From the NCBI RefSeq assembly GCF_954871325.1, contig NC_088775.1:5443475-5507474 (forward strand): a stretch of 64,000 bases of DNA. Reading direction: 5' to 3'. Within the stretch, counting starts at the first letter, position 1. Each line of letters begins with the position of its first letter. The notes below the pieces were generated by a model. It saw nothing but the letters and a program-made list of their open reading frames with translations, ran no database searches and was not told the origin of the DNA. The DNA comes from Gordionus sp. m RMFG-2023. Taxonomy: Eukaryota > Nematomorpha > Gordioida > Chordodea > Parachordodidae. Made by a program: the position numbers and the translations under genes. Positions 26,067 through 40,100 of this stretch are shown one piece after another.

Positions 26067-28600
26067 TTGTTTTTCATTCAAATTTTTGTTAGATTATTAT
26101 TATTAACCTTATATTAATATATATATAGTATAAATAAAATTAAAATATATTGATAAATCATAGATAAGATATAAGATAAATAAGCGAAAGATCAAAGATC
26201 ATCATATCGATTTTAAATTAGTGACGCCTTCACTTTTTCGAATTTATTCTAATTTTTTGGAGGTTATAATTTATTTTAGACGGAGGGACGACGTTTTTGT
26301 TGAATTTTATTGATATAGAAATTTTATAAACATCTTTCTAATACTCGTTTTTTAATCTTTTTATGTATATTTCTTTATTGCCCAGGTATAATTGCTATTT
26401 GATTATATTTCTAAGAGCTACAATGTTTTTGGGGTGTAAATTAATCAAAATGGGAAATATTTTAATCAAAAAAAAATTTATACTGTATTTTTTAATTTTT
26501 GGGTGAATTTATTAAACTGGGCAGTATTTTTATTTAAATAAATTTTTTAGGCAGTATTTATAAAATATTAAACAGTAAAAATAAATATTTTCAGTGCAGA
26601 GGCGTAACCAATTATATAAACATTGGGCGTAACTAAAGGCTAGGAGGGGAGAAGAGAACCCTCCTCCATTGCAAAATTCTTTGTTTTCTTATAAATATAC
26701 CCCACGTCTCATCCCTTAATCTCATCCCTTTATAATTATATAGAATATATCAGTGACGAAGCGTCAAGTTAACTAGGGATGCAATCGAAATAAATTTTTT
26801 ATTTATTAGTCAAAGCAGAATAAGATTTATTAATAAATGAAAAACGTCTTTGTTATTGAGTAAAATGATCAGGTACTAAATTATAAATGTTATTGCTAGA
26901 TTTTAAATTTTTTAATAATTATTTTTCAATCGAAATCAAAGACAGATTCAATAATTAATTTTGACTGATCCTGTTTCTCTAATAAGATTTGATTCTAAAG
27001 ATTAAAAACCTTTTGTTTGATATTTCCAATTTTAGTCTTTAATTTAAATTTTAGTCCAATAACAAACAATATGAAAAATCCATAAAATAATCTATATCAA
27101 ATCTTCCCCTTATCTTGAATGTCCTCCAATTCTTTTTCTAAACGGACCGCAGCAATTGCTTGTTGCATACTCTCTTGTATGGGAATTCTTTGACTCCGAA
27201 CATGGTTAATTGACATTAAAATTTCTGTAAATATAAGGATTTCCCTTCTGTATATTGCATATTTGCGTCTGCTGGATTAAGGCATATGGTGGAATATCAC
27301 AATTTTTAACTAAATGATTGTATAACGTTCATTGTCCTACTTGATCCTTCCCGTTTGACATTGAAGATTTTCATATCTTCAGATTTATTTGGTCTATTTT
27401 TCTCCAATATGTTTAATATCCTTCTAGGTTTTCTAAAAGATATTTATTCGTAAATAATGGACCACAGTACAATAAAGGAAGATCATCACTTTATATTATT
27501 TTTTTCATTTTTTTTTAAAAATAATTTTTTAAAAAAAATTAATGATTAAGCAAATAACTATATCAATGAGCGTTTAATCCAACCTATATGTATACCATCA
27601 ATACACTTGACCATCGGAAAATTTAAATAAAATCAAAAGGAGAAAATTAAAATTTCTCATACATTATCTTCACTCTTTTATTTTTATTTTATTTTATCAA
27701 TTATTTGACTTATCAAATATTTTTCACAAAGGATACACTATATATAATTTACAGCACATATTTCCTTTTGATTATTAAAAATTTTTGACAATAGATACAC
27801 AATATATGATTTACATACCATTCAATCCAATGTACATATTTTCTTTTTATTAATTATTTACTATTTAATTTTACAATTAAACAGTAAATATTATTCAATC
27901 AAATTTTCACAACACCAAAATAAAATTTTGGTAAATTAAATGAATCCATGTAACACATAGTAAATCTTAAATCTACAAAATATCACTGATTCATATTAAC
28001 TCATCATTAAACCTCTCACTGAGAAAAAGAACATAAATTTTAATATACATTCAATATATGATGGGTAATTACCACTGTTAGTAAGAATTTAATCAAATGA
28101 GTTCCCACTAACCAAATAAATTTACTCTAATAATCAAATTAATAAGTTACCTTATTAAAGACACCCTATGTCACATATGTTATATATTAATTTGGGCACG
28201 AATTTTTAGATAAATTTATCTGTCACCAACCAAATCAGATACCAAATCTATACATATATGCGTTAAATAATATTTACACACTAACTAATGTTCTCTTTTT
28301 TTAATATGATAATTGTAACATATCCCAATGATTCCGTCCTCGAACTCTATGCTATTCATAGCACCTAAATTTTTTAATAGATTCTTTCCTCATTATTTCT
28401 TTTTATTATTGAATAAACGACCCCATATAATTGATCCTAATAGAAATTTTATATTTAATCTTTTACAGTGTAATATAATAGCACTTCCTTTTCAAGTAAA
28501 CTTTGGTCTTCTACAAATAATTCGGCAGGTGTTACATTTACAAGATTCTTGGAATTATTGTAATATAAATGGGCCATCTAAACATTAACTTGTTCTTGTT
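26067..28600. other. Region upstream of intersectin, largely featureless
   Basis: This should hold the intersectin promoter. Seen: AT-rich DNA, a weak repeat pair near 27705-27830 sharing GATACAC(T/A)ATATAT, CAGTG(A)-type hAT-like end fragments near 26594 and 26750, and one small frame at 27097-27216 listed separately. Confidence 0.4.
27097..27216 (-). CDS. Unidentified short frame, possible terminal exon
   Basis: A 39-codon frame starting MSINHVRSQRIPIQESM and continuing as a charged, helix-like tail (AAVRLEKELEDIQD) before TGA. The sequence TTTACAG just upstream could be a splice acceptor. Its composition (no low-complexity AT codons, several CpG) looks more like host coding DNA than like its surroundings. 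I do not recognise the protein. It could be the last exon of a minus-strand gene cut by the retroelement at 28600, or chance. Confidence 0.25.
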   Translation of the reverse strand: MSINHVRSQRIPIQESMQQAIAAVRLEKELEDIQDKGKI

Positions 28601-31600
28601 TGGCCTTTTTTATCCAATTTTTTACTATGGCTACTATCCTCTCTGACTGATCATTAGAGCAAGTATGATATGTAAGAGCCAGCACATGTTTTATTTATAA
28701 AGAAGTACAAAAATTCTAAAAAAATTTTTACTAATAAAAGCCGGACCCCCATCAGTCCCAGTGGTTTCTGGAACCAAATTTAGCCCACAATTCTTGTAAT
28801 ACTTTGATGACAACCTATGTCGTTAACCCATGAACTTCTATATATTCAATCCAATTAGAATATTCAATTAAAAAATACGTTTTTTAAATCCAAATCAAAT
28901 CAATATGAACGTGTTCCCACGATTGATTTGAATTTACCCACACACTTCCCAGTTCTTTATGTGGTATGGAGGCTTATGAACAACATAGAACACATTTATT
29001 TGTAATTTTTTTCAATTTCCACATTCATACTAAGCCACCAAACATATTCAAGCGCCCAAGGTTTTATATTATTTCTGACTTGATAACCAGCATGTAATAA
29101 ACATAGAATCTTATCGCTTAATTTATATGGTATTACAACACGATTTCCACGCATTATACAATTGTCCACAATTGACAATTCTTTTTGTATTTTTTTTTAT
29201 GAAAATCATGTCAATTTTTTCAATTTTTTACATCCGTTAAACACAGTTTTAACTGACTTAAATCCTTGTCTTTCAAAGAATTTAATTTAATATCTTCTCT
29301 ATGACCTCCCTTTAACATATAAGAAAAAGTACGAATTAATGCATCTTAACTAATTGTAATTTTATTATCGATTACTTCGGGATTTGCACTGCTGATTCAA
29401 ATCTCAATAAAATACCCGGCAAATAATTTTCTTTCCCTTGCCGATATTTAATTTCAACATTGAAACTTCCTACGAGTAACAACCAACAATGTAATCTCGG
29501 TAACATCATTAATCCTTTTTTTAAATCTCAGTAATGACAAATTTTATACCTAATTATATATTCACGATACTTGGTTAAGCCAAAAAAAAACTTTTAGGTT
29601 TACTGTTCAATAACAGAATGCTGAGTTTTTACTTCATGAAATAGTCTCTCTAACTCATCAATTAGATGTAATGATGCGCCTCCGAAACTTTTATTAGATG
29701 CATCTACGGCCAAAAATATTTCTAAATCATTACTAAAACACACAATAGGTTCTTCAACAATTAATTTTTTCAATATTTCAAAAGCACATTTCGTTTAAAT
29801 TTCCACTCAAATGTAACTATTCTTTAATAAATTATACAATGGAGATGCCACTTTGAAAAAATTTCCAAAACGATGTAATAATTCACCATACCCAAAAATG
29901 ACCTCACTTCAGCCTTACTCTTTGGCTGATTCATATAGTTTCACTTCAAACCCATTAATTTACCCAAATATACAATTTCGGTTACATCAGGAACACTTTT
30001 TTCTTTTTTGTCTCTCTAACCTTTGTCACGAATTCTCTTGTAAACTTCCTCAAGACGCTGATTATATGTTCTGGTGTAACTGTAGTTATCAACACATCGT
30101 CCATAAAATAAAATACACGCATTCTAATCCTTGGAAGACACAGGCTATATGGAAGATAGGTACGCACACAAGTAATCTACAAAAAGAAAATAAACCCTTC
30201 AAATTAGTAATTGTCAATAATTTGTAAATTTCCTTTTTTAAAGAACTGCAAATATCTAAAGAAAAATTCACTTTGGAAAAATTATTTCCACCTTTTAAAT
30301 TGCTTAAATTTCCTCAATTCTAGGCAATGATATTTGACTGCAACAACCCACGGGTTTAATGGAACATGGCACATAGCCTTAACTTTCCATTTACTTTTTT
30401 TAACAGTAACCATAGTTGTAGTTCCAATAAGTTCCACCTGAATAATAATACCACCCAACGGTCTAACTATTCTGAATTTATTTCTCCCACTCAAAAGGAA
30501 CTCGTCCACATACTAAAAAAAATGAGTGAAAATCTCTTATTCAATTTCACATCCACTTGATAATCATTGAGACATCCCAAAGTGTCTTCAAAAATTCTAT
30601 CAGATTTTTCCATTAAAATAGATAAAGTTTCACAAATTTTATTTATTTCATTTTTTAGAATCAATAATTTGATTTTAATTTCAATGTTTTTTTTCGACTT
30701 ACATGGCTCAACTATTAATTCATCGGAAATTTCATAAATATCCTAATTAATAAGGACTTCATCTCTCATTATATCCGTCATCTCCATTTCATGGATTTTA
30801 TTTTGAATGTTATCTAAAATTATTTTTCATTCCATTATCGCCTGCCAAATCACTATTTATTATAAAAATATACCAATAATTATTAGGAGGACTAAGTTTG
30901 GTAATCCAATCCCAACCCATTATAGTTTCAACATTTTATTCTACCACCCATAAATCAAGAATACATGTTCTATAATTAAGAATCACTCCCTATTTGGTTT
31001 TATACAAAGCCGCAATTTATGACCCATCGAATTGTCTGACACACATATGTTTTTTTTGAGTATGCTTTCAGGCCAATATTTATAATAATTTTTCCTGGAC
31101 ATTATTAAAATGCTTGCACCTGTATCAAATAACATTTCAATATTTTGCTTACCCATTTTCAAATTAACACTAGGACATGAATATTGCATATCGTCTCTTT
31201 CAGTCTAGAATTTTATATATTCTAATCGGCTGAATTATATTTATTATATTTGAATTTTCATTTAATTAATATTCATGCTCAAATTCTTCACTAAATTTAG
31301 AGGCCTCTGAGTATCTTTGATATTTTTATTATAAATTTCCAATGGATATTTCTCACCTTTTTTATTACTATAATACTTTTTATTCAGATTATTGATAAAT
31401 TTAAAATTGTTTATTTCATCAATGTGACAATAATAATTTTCAACCCTGCAACTCGGTTTATTTGAGTTAAGATTCGATTTAGAACTATCATTTTATGCAA
31501 TTTTCTTTTTTTATTAAATATATACAAAATTTTTTTTACAAAACTATATGTATTAAAAAATTTATTGTTATATATATATGGTCTCTCTACCTTTTTATGA

Positions 31601-32300
31601 TTCTCTTGCAAATCATATAATCACTGCAATGATTTAACACAATTCATAGCAATACGACCCATTTTTTCATATCTGAACCACATTCAGGCACTATCTGTAT
31701 TACATACATCCATTTCACTTAGATCTAAGATAATATTTATATTTCGAAACGCTGGTTTTATCAATACTGGTGATCTATGAAAATCATTTTTGAAATTTCT
31801 TCTTTTATAAATAGTGTTGTTAAACGGCTCGTTTTGAGCCGATTTTTAAAAGCTAACTTATTTTAACCAGAGAAATATTGCCTAAGCCTTGAGATTTTGC
31901 TGATAGATGCAAACCCCTTGTTCCTTCTACAAACAATATCTTCAGGCGTCCAGGATGAAATATTGAGTTTGTCGTTTTTAAAAATCGGCTCAAAAGAGCC
32001 GTTTAACAACACTATTTACAAAGCAGTTTCTTTTTATATGTTCTAAAAATTCACATCGATGACAAACCGTATTATCTTTATCAATTGTTTGTGCTGTAAA
32101 TTTCCATAATTTTTCCATTCCTAGAAAAGCAATTCTTTTTAATATGACTTTGTCGGCCACAATTAGTACAATTATCACTAACTTATTTTATAATATATGC
32201 ATCTCATCGGAAATATTTCTTGAAATCCCTTTAATTTCTTGATTTCTCTTAAATTTAAATTATCAGTTATCTCTTTCGATAACATCACATTTATAATTTA
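28600..32300 (-). mobile_element. Fossil Ty3/gypsy-type LTR retrotransposon
   Basis: Minus-strand remains in the expected gag-pol order: zinc knuckle (about 32080-32180), aspartic protease with LFDTGAS (near 31110), reverse transcriptase with a Y-x-DD-type motif (near 30110), and integrase with the zinc-binding and core regions (about 28750-29180). It is clearly broken, with well over ten breaks, and is old. I could not define its LTRs. A small hAT-like element is inserted at 31812-32014. Confidence 0.75.
31812..32014. mobile_element. Small hAT-like element, family 1, inside the Ty3/gypsy fossil
   Basis: 203 bp with ends TAGTGTTGTTAAACGGCTC and GAGCCGTTTAACAACACTA, an almost perfect mirror. 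The flanking 8-mers are TTTATAAA and TTTACAAA (7 of 8 match). It is one of the best preserved copies and is younger than its host element. Confidence 0.85.
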
Positions 32301-34190
32301 GCTGTATTTCACTTGTACTTGCATTTACTTATCCTCACGTGATTCTTTTATTTCTTTCAAATTTTTTGATATCTGTAGATATATTCCCTGTGTTTTCAAT
32401 CTGAACGTGAAAGACATGGTAACACTTTGCTTGTCTATGTATTTGATAAACTATCTTACTCTGCTCTTATACTAGTTACTATATTTTTCTTAAATATAAT
32501 CTAACTAAGAATAAAAATTTCTTTGTATTTAAAGTATTTTGCTATATTATATTCTTACTGAAATTTATTATTAAAATTAATCATAAATGTTACCCTCAAA
32601 ACTTTTAGAAAATTAACAAATAAGAATAATATTAATACTTTACGTGTGAAATTGTAAAATATTATGGTAAAAAAATAAATAAAAAGGCTTAAAATTTAAA
32701 AAGAAAAAATTTATTAATTTTTATAATTTGTTAATTGACAGTTCAGTCGTTTAAATTATTGAATTTAAAAAGAATATAATTCAAGTCAAAAACTACCCCC
32801 AAAAATTAATGCTTACCCCATCAAAAAATTTTAACCCGCAAAAATCTCTAACCCTCCAAAATGCCAATATATTTTAAAGACATTTATCTCCTACCCACCC
32901 TCCCGTCGACACTGGATATATATGCATTTAAAAATATTGTTCACGCAATACTTCATAATATTTAGATTCACCATATCACATGAAGAGACTTTATTTCTAA
33001 TTAATTTCTGTGAAATATTTTTGAATGTATTTAAGACCCAACTTGATTAAAAAAATAAGCCTAAGCATTCAGGAAAGAAACATAAATGTACTCATATCAA
33101 GTAGATTATCCTATAAATTCTATTTTCAGTTCAAGACTTCGATTTTCTAGAATGGCCCATATATATATATTTTTAGGCCCTAGTCTTTTATATTTAAATA
33201 TGCAATTGAAAACAATGAATTAAATATATATTTATAAAATTTAAATTGACAATCGCCATATACCAATCTAGATATCATTCAAAATACTTCTTTTCATTAT
33301 AGAGATTACTTCATTTTTATTATTATTTAACCATTTATTTTAGAGTTTTCTTTATTGTTTTAAATACATAATATCAGGATTTTATGCGAATATTGATTGA
33401 TACTATTGCAAAATAATATTAGGCTTTTATGCGAATATAGATTGATACTATTTACATTCTATTCAATTTAAATTTGTAATAAATCTTCGAAAAACCTAAC
33501 AAAAGGCCTAATTTATAAATTGATAATTTGCCAATTGCAGTCAACATGCTAGAGGTCCTTTTATAACCTTGATTTGATAGGTCGAAGTTAAGCTTCTGAA
33601 GGGTAAGTAATAACAAAGGGGTGAGAAGGGATCCTATTTATCATTATATGAATGCATATTAATGTAATTTATTAAGCGTGCAAACCACAAATGACGTTAC
33701 AGCTGACTCCTATGTAAACACTTACATTAATATAATGATGACGTTACAGCTGACTCCTATGTAAACACTTACATTCATATAATGATTGATTCACCAATAT
33801 AGTTATTATATTAACAAATTAAATCAGAATAAGTTATATAAAGACAAAATAAGAGTTTAACAATTGCAAATATTAAGAATTGTAAAATATAAAGTTAATG
33901 AGCTATTTAAAAACCTTGATACCTGAATTATGATTCTAAATTCTTTAAATAAATATTTTTATTTTTAATATCTAACATATGCAGCCATAGAAGGCTTGAT
34001 TTTACCACAGGGAGGCTCCAAGCGCATTTATATGCAACTGATTAAAAGAAAGAAATATTATAGATTTGTGATAATATAAATTTTGGGATTAACCATTTTT
34101 TTATACCAAAGAGCGTTGTTTAGCATGAATTTTCTAAAATGTATATATATCAGCTCAGCTGTTTAAATGTCGGGTTAAACTTTAAAAAAA
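32301..34190. other. Intergenic stretch upstream of alpha-SNAP
   Basis: AT-rich with no supported gene. The distal part may contain further decayed retroelement sequence. The proximal part carries the 47-bp tandem duplication listed next and should hold the alpha-SNAP promoter. Confidence 0.4.
33691..33784. repeat. 47-bp tandem duplication upstream of alpha-SNAP
   Basis: Two copies in direct contact (33691-33737 and 33738-33784) differ at one position. Each contains TGACGTTACAGCTGACTC. The right end TTACATTCATATAATGA also pairs with TCATTATATGAATG at about 33640, so the block may be the right part of a small inverted-repeat element. It lies about 410 bp upstream of the alpha-SNAP ATG. Confidence 0.7.
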
Positions 34191-37100
34191 ATGGGAGATA
34201 GCGAGCAAAAAGCTTTAAATTTTATGGCTGAAGGAGAAAAGAAATGTCATTCTTCGAAAGGCATTTTAAGCTCAATGTTTGGGTACATGTAATTACTATA
34301 AATATTATTTATTATTTACTCAGAAAGGAATCAGCAACTTTAGATTCTGCCTGTGAATGTTTTGAAAAGGCAGCCAATAATTTTAAAATAGCCAAAAATT
34401 GGACAGGTATTAAAATATTATAATATATATATTTACAAATAGTTGGTTGAATAGCTGCTGGAAAGGCTTTTGTTAAGTCTGCTGAAATTCATGGATCTAT
34501 GGGTAATAAACATGAAAGTGCTAATAAATATTATGAGGGTGCTAATTGTTTTAAAAAATCTGACCACCAAGGTTTTTATATAATTAAATACCTTATATTT
34601 TCCCTCTATCAAGATGCTGTCAAATGCTTACTGAAAGCCATTGATATATATACAGATTTAGGGAGATTTACTATTGCAGCTAAATACCATGCTAATTTAG
34701 CAGAAATTTATGAAAATGAACTAAAAGACATAAACAAAGCTATTCAACATTATGAACAAGCAGCTGATTATTTTAGGGGTGAAGAATCTAATAGGTTAAT
34801 ATTTATTTTTTGATATGGAATTAATTTATATAAAAATTAGTGCTGCTAATAAATATTCCTTAATAGTAGCAGGACTTGAAGCTGAACGGGATAACTATAA
34901 TAAAGCAATCAAGATATATGAACAGGTTAAAATATTTTTATAATATATATACATATTAGAGATACAATGGGTCCAATTTTTTCACAACTAGCAGTTCTAG
35001 TACCAGATTCTAAAATTTGTTTATTAAGAAAAAAATATTAACTAAATCTTATATGAAATGCAAATTTAATTCAATAAAAATATTTTTGAATTTATTAGAA
35101 CCATCAAAATATAATTAGCACATGAATTGTCAACATAACATATCTTCAACAGTTGTTATTTATTATTTTTCAGATATAAATTTTTTGAATTGAAATAATT
35201 TCATATATAATTCCTATAGTACAAAGATTGGATTATAATATAAAAAACATTTTTTAAAAAATGTTTATTTTTGAGTATGCTTGATGCCATTGAAGTTCAA
35301 CAATTTTGTACTACTAAAATGCCATATGTTCTCCCTCATTGAAAGAGTATTTATTCCTATTAAATGTAATTGACATAAATTAATTCCTTATAGATGCCTT
35401 AACCTAATCTGGTTAATTTTTGCCCATCATTCTATCTATTTTCGGATTTATGATCATATGTTTTTACGCAACATTAACCACATAAGGGTTCAAAAAAAGT
35501 AATTTTTTTAAAAGAATTGTTTGAAAAAATTTGATATTTTATTAAAATTTTTGTTTATATTCTTACTAAACAAAAATACTATATTTTCACCATAATATTT
35601 TTAATATAAAAAAAAATCCAGAAAATTCATAATTTTAATATAATTCTCATTAATTTTTTTTTTATTTGAATACCAATGAAGGCTCTGGTGATGAGATAGA
35701 TGTTGCAATTATACCTCATAATGCTGCTTTAATTAGTGATGAAGAAGATTTTGATGAAAACGATCTTATAGACACACCTAATCTTCCACTAGTTACTGCA
35801 GGGGATATTGAAATCCATTATCTAACAGACATTGATATTGTCACAGAATCCTCAATTTGTATAAATCATTTGAAATAATTTAAAATGTAGAAAAATTGAT
35901 CCAATTTACAAATCTAGAACCACTGATAATGTTAAGGAATTATTATCAAATCTTCAATTTGATATTATCGGATAAACTCCAATAGAAAAAGAAATGTATT
36001 CACTGCTTGCGGATCAATCACATATTTATTCCAAACAAAACAATAGACCTATTCAACTCAGTCAGAGATGAAGATATTTATAGGAATTCTTTGGCTGACT
36101 GGATATCATTCTTTTGCAAGAAAGAAGGTATTGGTCATATGACAATGATATTACTATACCAATCATTATGAATTCAATGACACAACATACATTTAGCATG
36201 TCAAAACGAATTTACATTTATCTAATATCAACTCTTGATGAACAGTATAATCTTTATAAAGTCCGCCCATATTTAAATTTACTAAATAAAAAGTTTCAAC
36301 AATTTGGTATATTTTTATATAATTTATGCATAGATGAGCAAATGATACCATATCGAGGAAGACTTTCCTGTAAAATGTTTATCAAAGGTAAACCCATTCA
36401 ATTTGAATATAAATCATGGATTCTTGTTTCCTCCGATGGATATAATTTGCATTTAATATATATATCAAAGTAAAAATAAAACCCCAATGGCTTCAAATTT
36501 TGGATTAGGAGGTACGGTTGTTGCAAATTTAGTCAAATTTGTTCAAGTCTCTTCTTTACATTTTATCTACTTCGATAATTTTATTTAACATCTCTAAGGC
36601 ATTTATCTCATTTGAAGTATCTTAGATTTTTCGCAACTGGAACTATAAGAGATAATAGAATTGAAAATTCCCTAGAAACAATTGGCAAAAAAAAGAGAGG
36701 GGTTATTACGACTATTGATTTGAAAAGAAATATGAAATATTTGTAGTTTGATGGAATGATAGTAAAGTGGTGACCGTTGCATCACCATGTAAAGCTCAAC
36801 TTATCAAGATTCTCTCGAAAGATTTTCTCAAAAATAAAAATTACACAATCTAATCTTATAAATTCATTTGATTCCCATATGGGTGGCGTTGATTTGTACG
36901 ATAACCTAGTGTCAACATATAGAATAAATATATGAGGTAAAAAAATGGTGGTTGTCTATCTTTAACAATTTTTTTGACGACGTAGTAGTAGTAGTAAATT
37001 TATGGAAGTTATGGAATCGAGTGAATCCTGATGATAAAAAAATCATTACTAACATTTTGGCGGGAAATAACTACGACACTTGTGAGCTAGTCAATTTTCC

Positions 37101-40100
37101 TCACTAAGTGAAACACCTGTAAATTTATATGTATACAGTATGTTACAACTATTATCGATAACTAAAGGCGACGTTGTAAGTAGTGTTGCGTAATCGGCTA
37201 AAAACTACGCCTAAGCCTAATAAGGCTAAGCCTAAAAATCGGCTAAGCCTAATTAGGCTAAGCCTAAAAATCGGCTAAGCCTATATAAATCTGCTAAAAA
37301 TTAGTCAAAATTCTGCATCGATGCTTAGTATTAATTATTATTTATTTTAGTAAAATAATTTATTTTATTTATATTTAATGTAAATATTTTATTATTATCA
37401 ACAAATAAACATGATATGATTTAATATTTTTTATTTATATTATTATATTTTCAAATGAAAATAAATTTATTTATTTGATGTTATTTTAATAAAAAAAATA
37501 ATATGCTGCTATATTGTAAAATTGTAATATTCTTTTTAATATAATTTATTAGTGATTTTCACAATCATCTTTATAAATACATCTTTTATTGAGGAATTAT
37601 ATTGTAAATTTTATTAGATAAATAAACAATCTTTTAGGTAAAATCTTTTATAATTTTTTTATCATTTTTTTTAAATTATCTTTTTTATTAAATGAGGTGG
37701 ATTTTATGAAACTTTTTTGATGATTTTATATGATCTTTTTATGGATAATATTTTAATGTGACAATTGTCATAATCGTTATTTTATAAGTTTTTTGAATTT
37801 TTTTAAATAAAATAGGTTAAAATAAGTATTAATAACATGTGTAAATATAAATTTAGTGAAGATGTACCAAAGAAAAGTGACAATTGTCATAATCGTTATT
37901 TTTAAAGTTTTTTGAATTTTTTTGACGACAATATGTTAAAATAAGTATTAATAACATGTTTAAATAAAAATTTAGTGAAGATGTACCATAGAAAATTGAC
38001 AATTGTCATAATCGTTATTTTATAAGTTTTTTGAATTTTTTTGAAGAAAATATGTTAAAATAAGTATTGATAACATGTTTAAATAAAATTTAGTGAAGAT
38101 GTACCATAGAAAATTGACATTGTCATAATGGTTATTTTTAAAGTTTTTTGAATTTTTTTGACGAAAATATGTTAAAATAAGTATTAATAACATGTGTAAA
38201 TATAAATTTAGTGAAGACAATGAAAAGTGACAATTGTCATATTCGTTATTTTTTAAATTTTTTTGACGAAAATATGTTAAAATAAGTATTAATAACATGT
38301 GTAAATATAAATTTAGTGAAGATGTACCAATGAAAAGTGACAATTGTCATAATCGTTATTCTTAAAGTTTTTTGAATTTTTTTGACGAAAATATTTTAAA
38401 ATATGTATATATAACATGTTTAAATAAAAATTTAATGAAGATGTACTCTAGATAAGCGACAAATGTCATAATCATTATTTTTCAAGTTTTTTGATTTTTG
38501 TTGACGAAAATATGTTAAAATGAGTAATAATAACATGTTTAAATAAAAATTTAGTTAAGATGTACTATAGAAAAGTGACAATTGTCATAATCGTTATTTT
38601 TAAAATTTCTTTGATGTAAATGGGTAAAAATATAGATTGTAAAATTAAAATTGCCTGAGTATTATGCCATAGAAAAACATATGGTAATAATAGATTCTTC
38701 CCCAAAAACAGGAGCAAATTGGTATTTCATTACATTTGTTCATCGGGTCAGAAATTAATATGCAAAATTTATATCATAATATCTAATCCTAAGTTAGAAA
38801 TTATTATTTTTTTACCAATTTTCACCAGACAATCTTGTTTAAAATTTGGATAAACTTTTTTTTCTATTTTAAAATCAATATCGATGCAAGTTAACTATTT
38901 TCGTCAAAAAAAATCAAAAAACTTTAAAAATAACGATTATGACAATTGTCGCTTATCTAGAGTACATCTTCACTAAATTTTTATTTAAACATGTTATCAA
39001 TACTTATTTTAAAATATCTTTGTCAATAAAATTCAAAAAACTTTAAAAATAACGATTATGACAATTGTCAGTTTTCTATGGTACATCTTCACTAAATTTA
39101 TATTTACACATGTTATTAATACTTATTTTAACATATTTTCGTCAAAAAAATTCAAAAAACTTTAAAAATAACGATTATGACAATTGTCACTTTTCTATGG
39201 TACATCTTCACTAAATTTATATTTACACATGTTATTAATACTTATTTTAACATATTTTCGTCAAAAAAATTCAAAAAACTTTAAAAATAGCGATTATGAC
39301 AATTGTTACTTTTCATTGGTACATCTTCACTAAATTTATATTTACACATGTTATTAATACTTATTTTAACATATTTTCGTCAAAAAAATTCAAAAAACTT
39401 TAAAAATAACGATTATGACAATTGTGACTTTTCTATGGTACATCTTCACTAAATTTATATTTACACATATTATTAATACTTATTTTAACAAATTTTCGTC
39501 AAAAAAATTCAAAAAACTTTAAAATTAACCATTATGACAATTGTCACTTTTCATTGGTACATCTTCACTAAATTTATATTTACACATGTTATTAATTCTT
39601 ATTTTAACATATTTTCGTCAAAAAAATTCGAAAAACTTTAAAAATAACGATTATGACAATTGTCACTTTTCATTGGTACATCTTCACTAAATTTGTATTT
39701 ACACATGTTATTAATACTTATTTTAACATACTTCCTTCAAAAAACAAAAAACTTATAAAAGAACGATTATGACAATTGTCACATTAAAATATTATCCTTA
39801 AAAAGATCATATAAAATAACATCAAAAAAGTTTCATAAAATCCACCTTATTTAATAATAAATAGATAATTTTAAAAAAATGATAAAAGATTTCACCTAAA
39901 AGATTGTTTATTTATCTAATAAAATTTACAATATAATTCCTCAATAAAAGATGTATTTACAAAGAAGATTGTGAAAATCACTAATAAATTATATTATAAA
40001 GAATATTACATTTTTACAATATAGCAGCATATTATTTTTTTTATTAATATAAATAAAAAATATTAAATCATATCATGTTTATTTGTTGATAATAATAAAA

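Noticed and set aside
29853-30560. Plus-strand frames across the Ty3/gypsy fossil
   Set aside because: Antisense shadows of the minus-strand reverse-transcriptase region.
38020-38343. Minus-strand 107-codon frame with repeated [14 protein letters not shown]
   Set aside because: Translation of the 120-bp satellite units, not a membrane protein.
37740-39790. Regularly spaced repeats resembling a CRISPR array
   Set aside because: The whole 120-bp unit repeats, there are no unique spacers, the arrays are mirrored inside a transposon, and the genome is eukaryotic.
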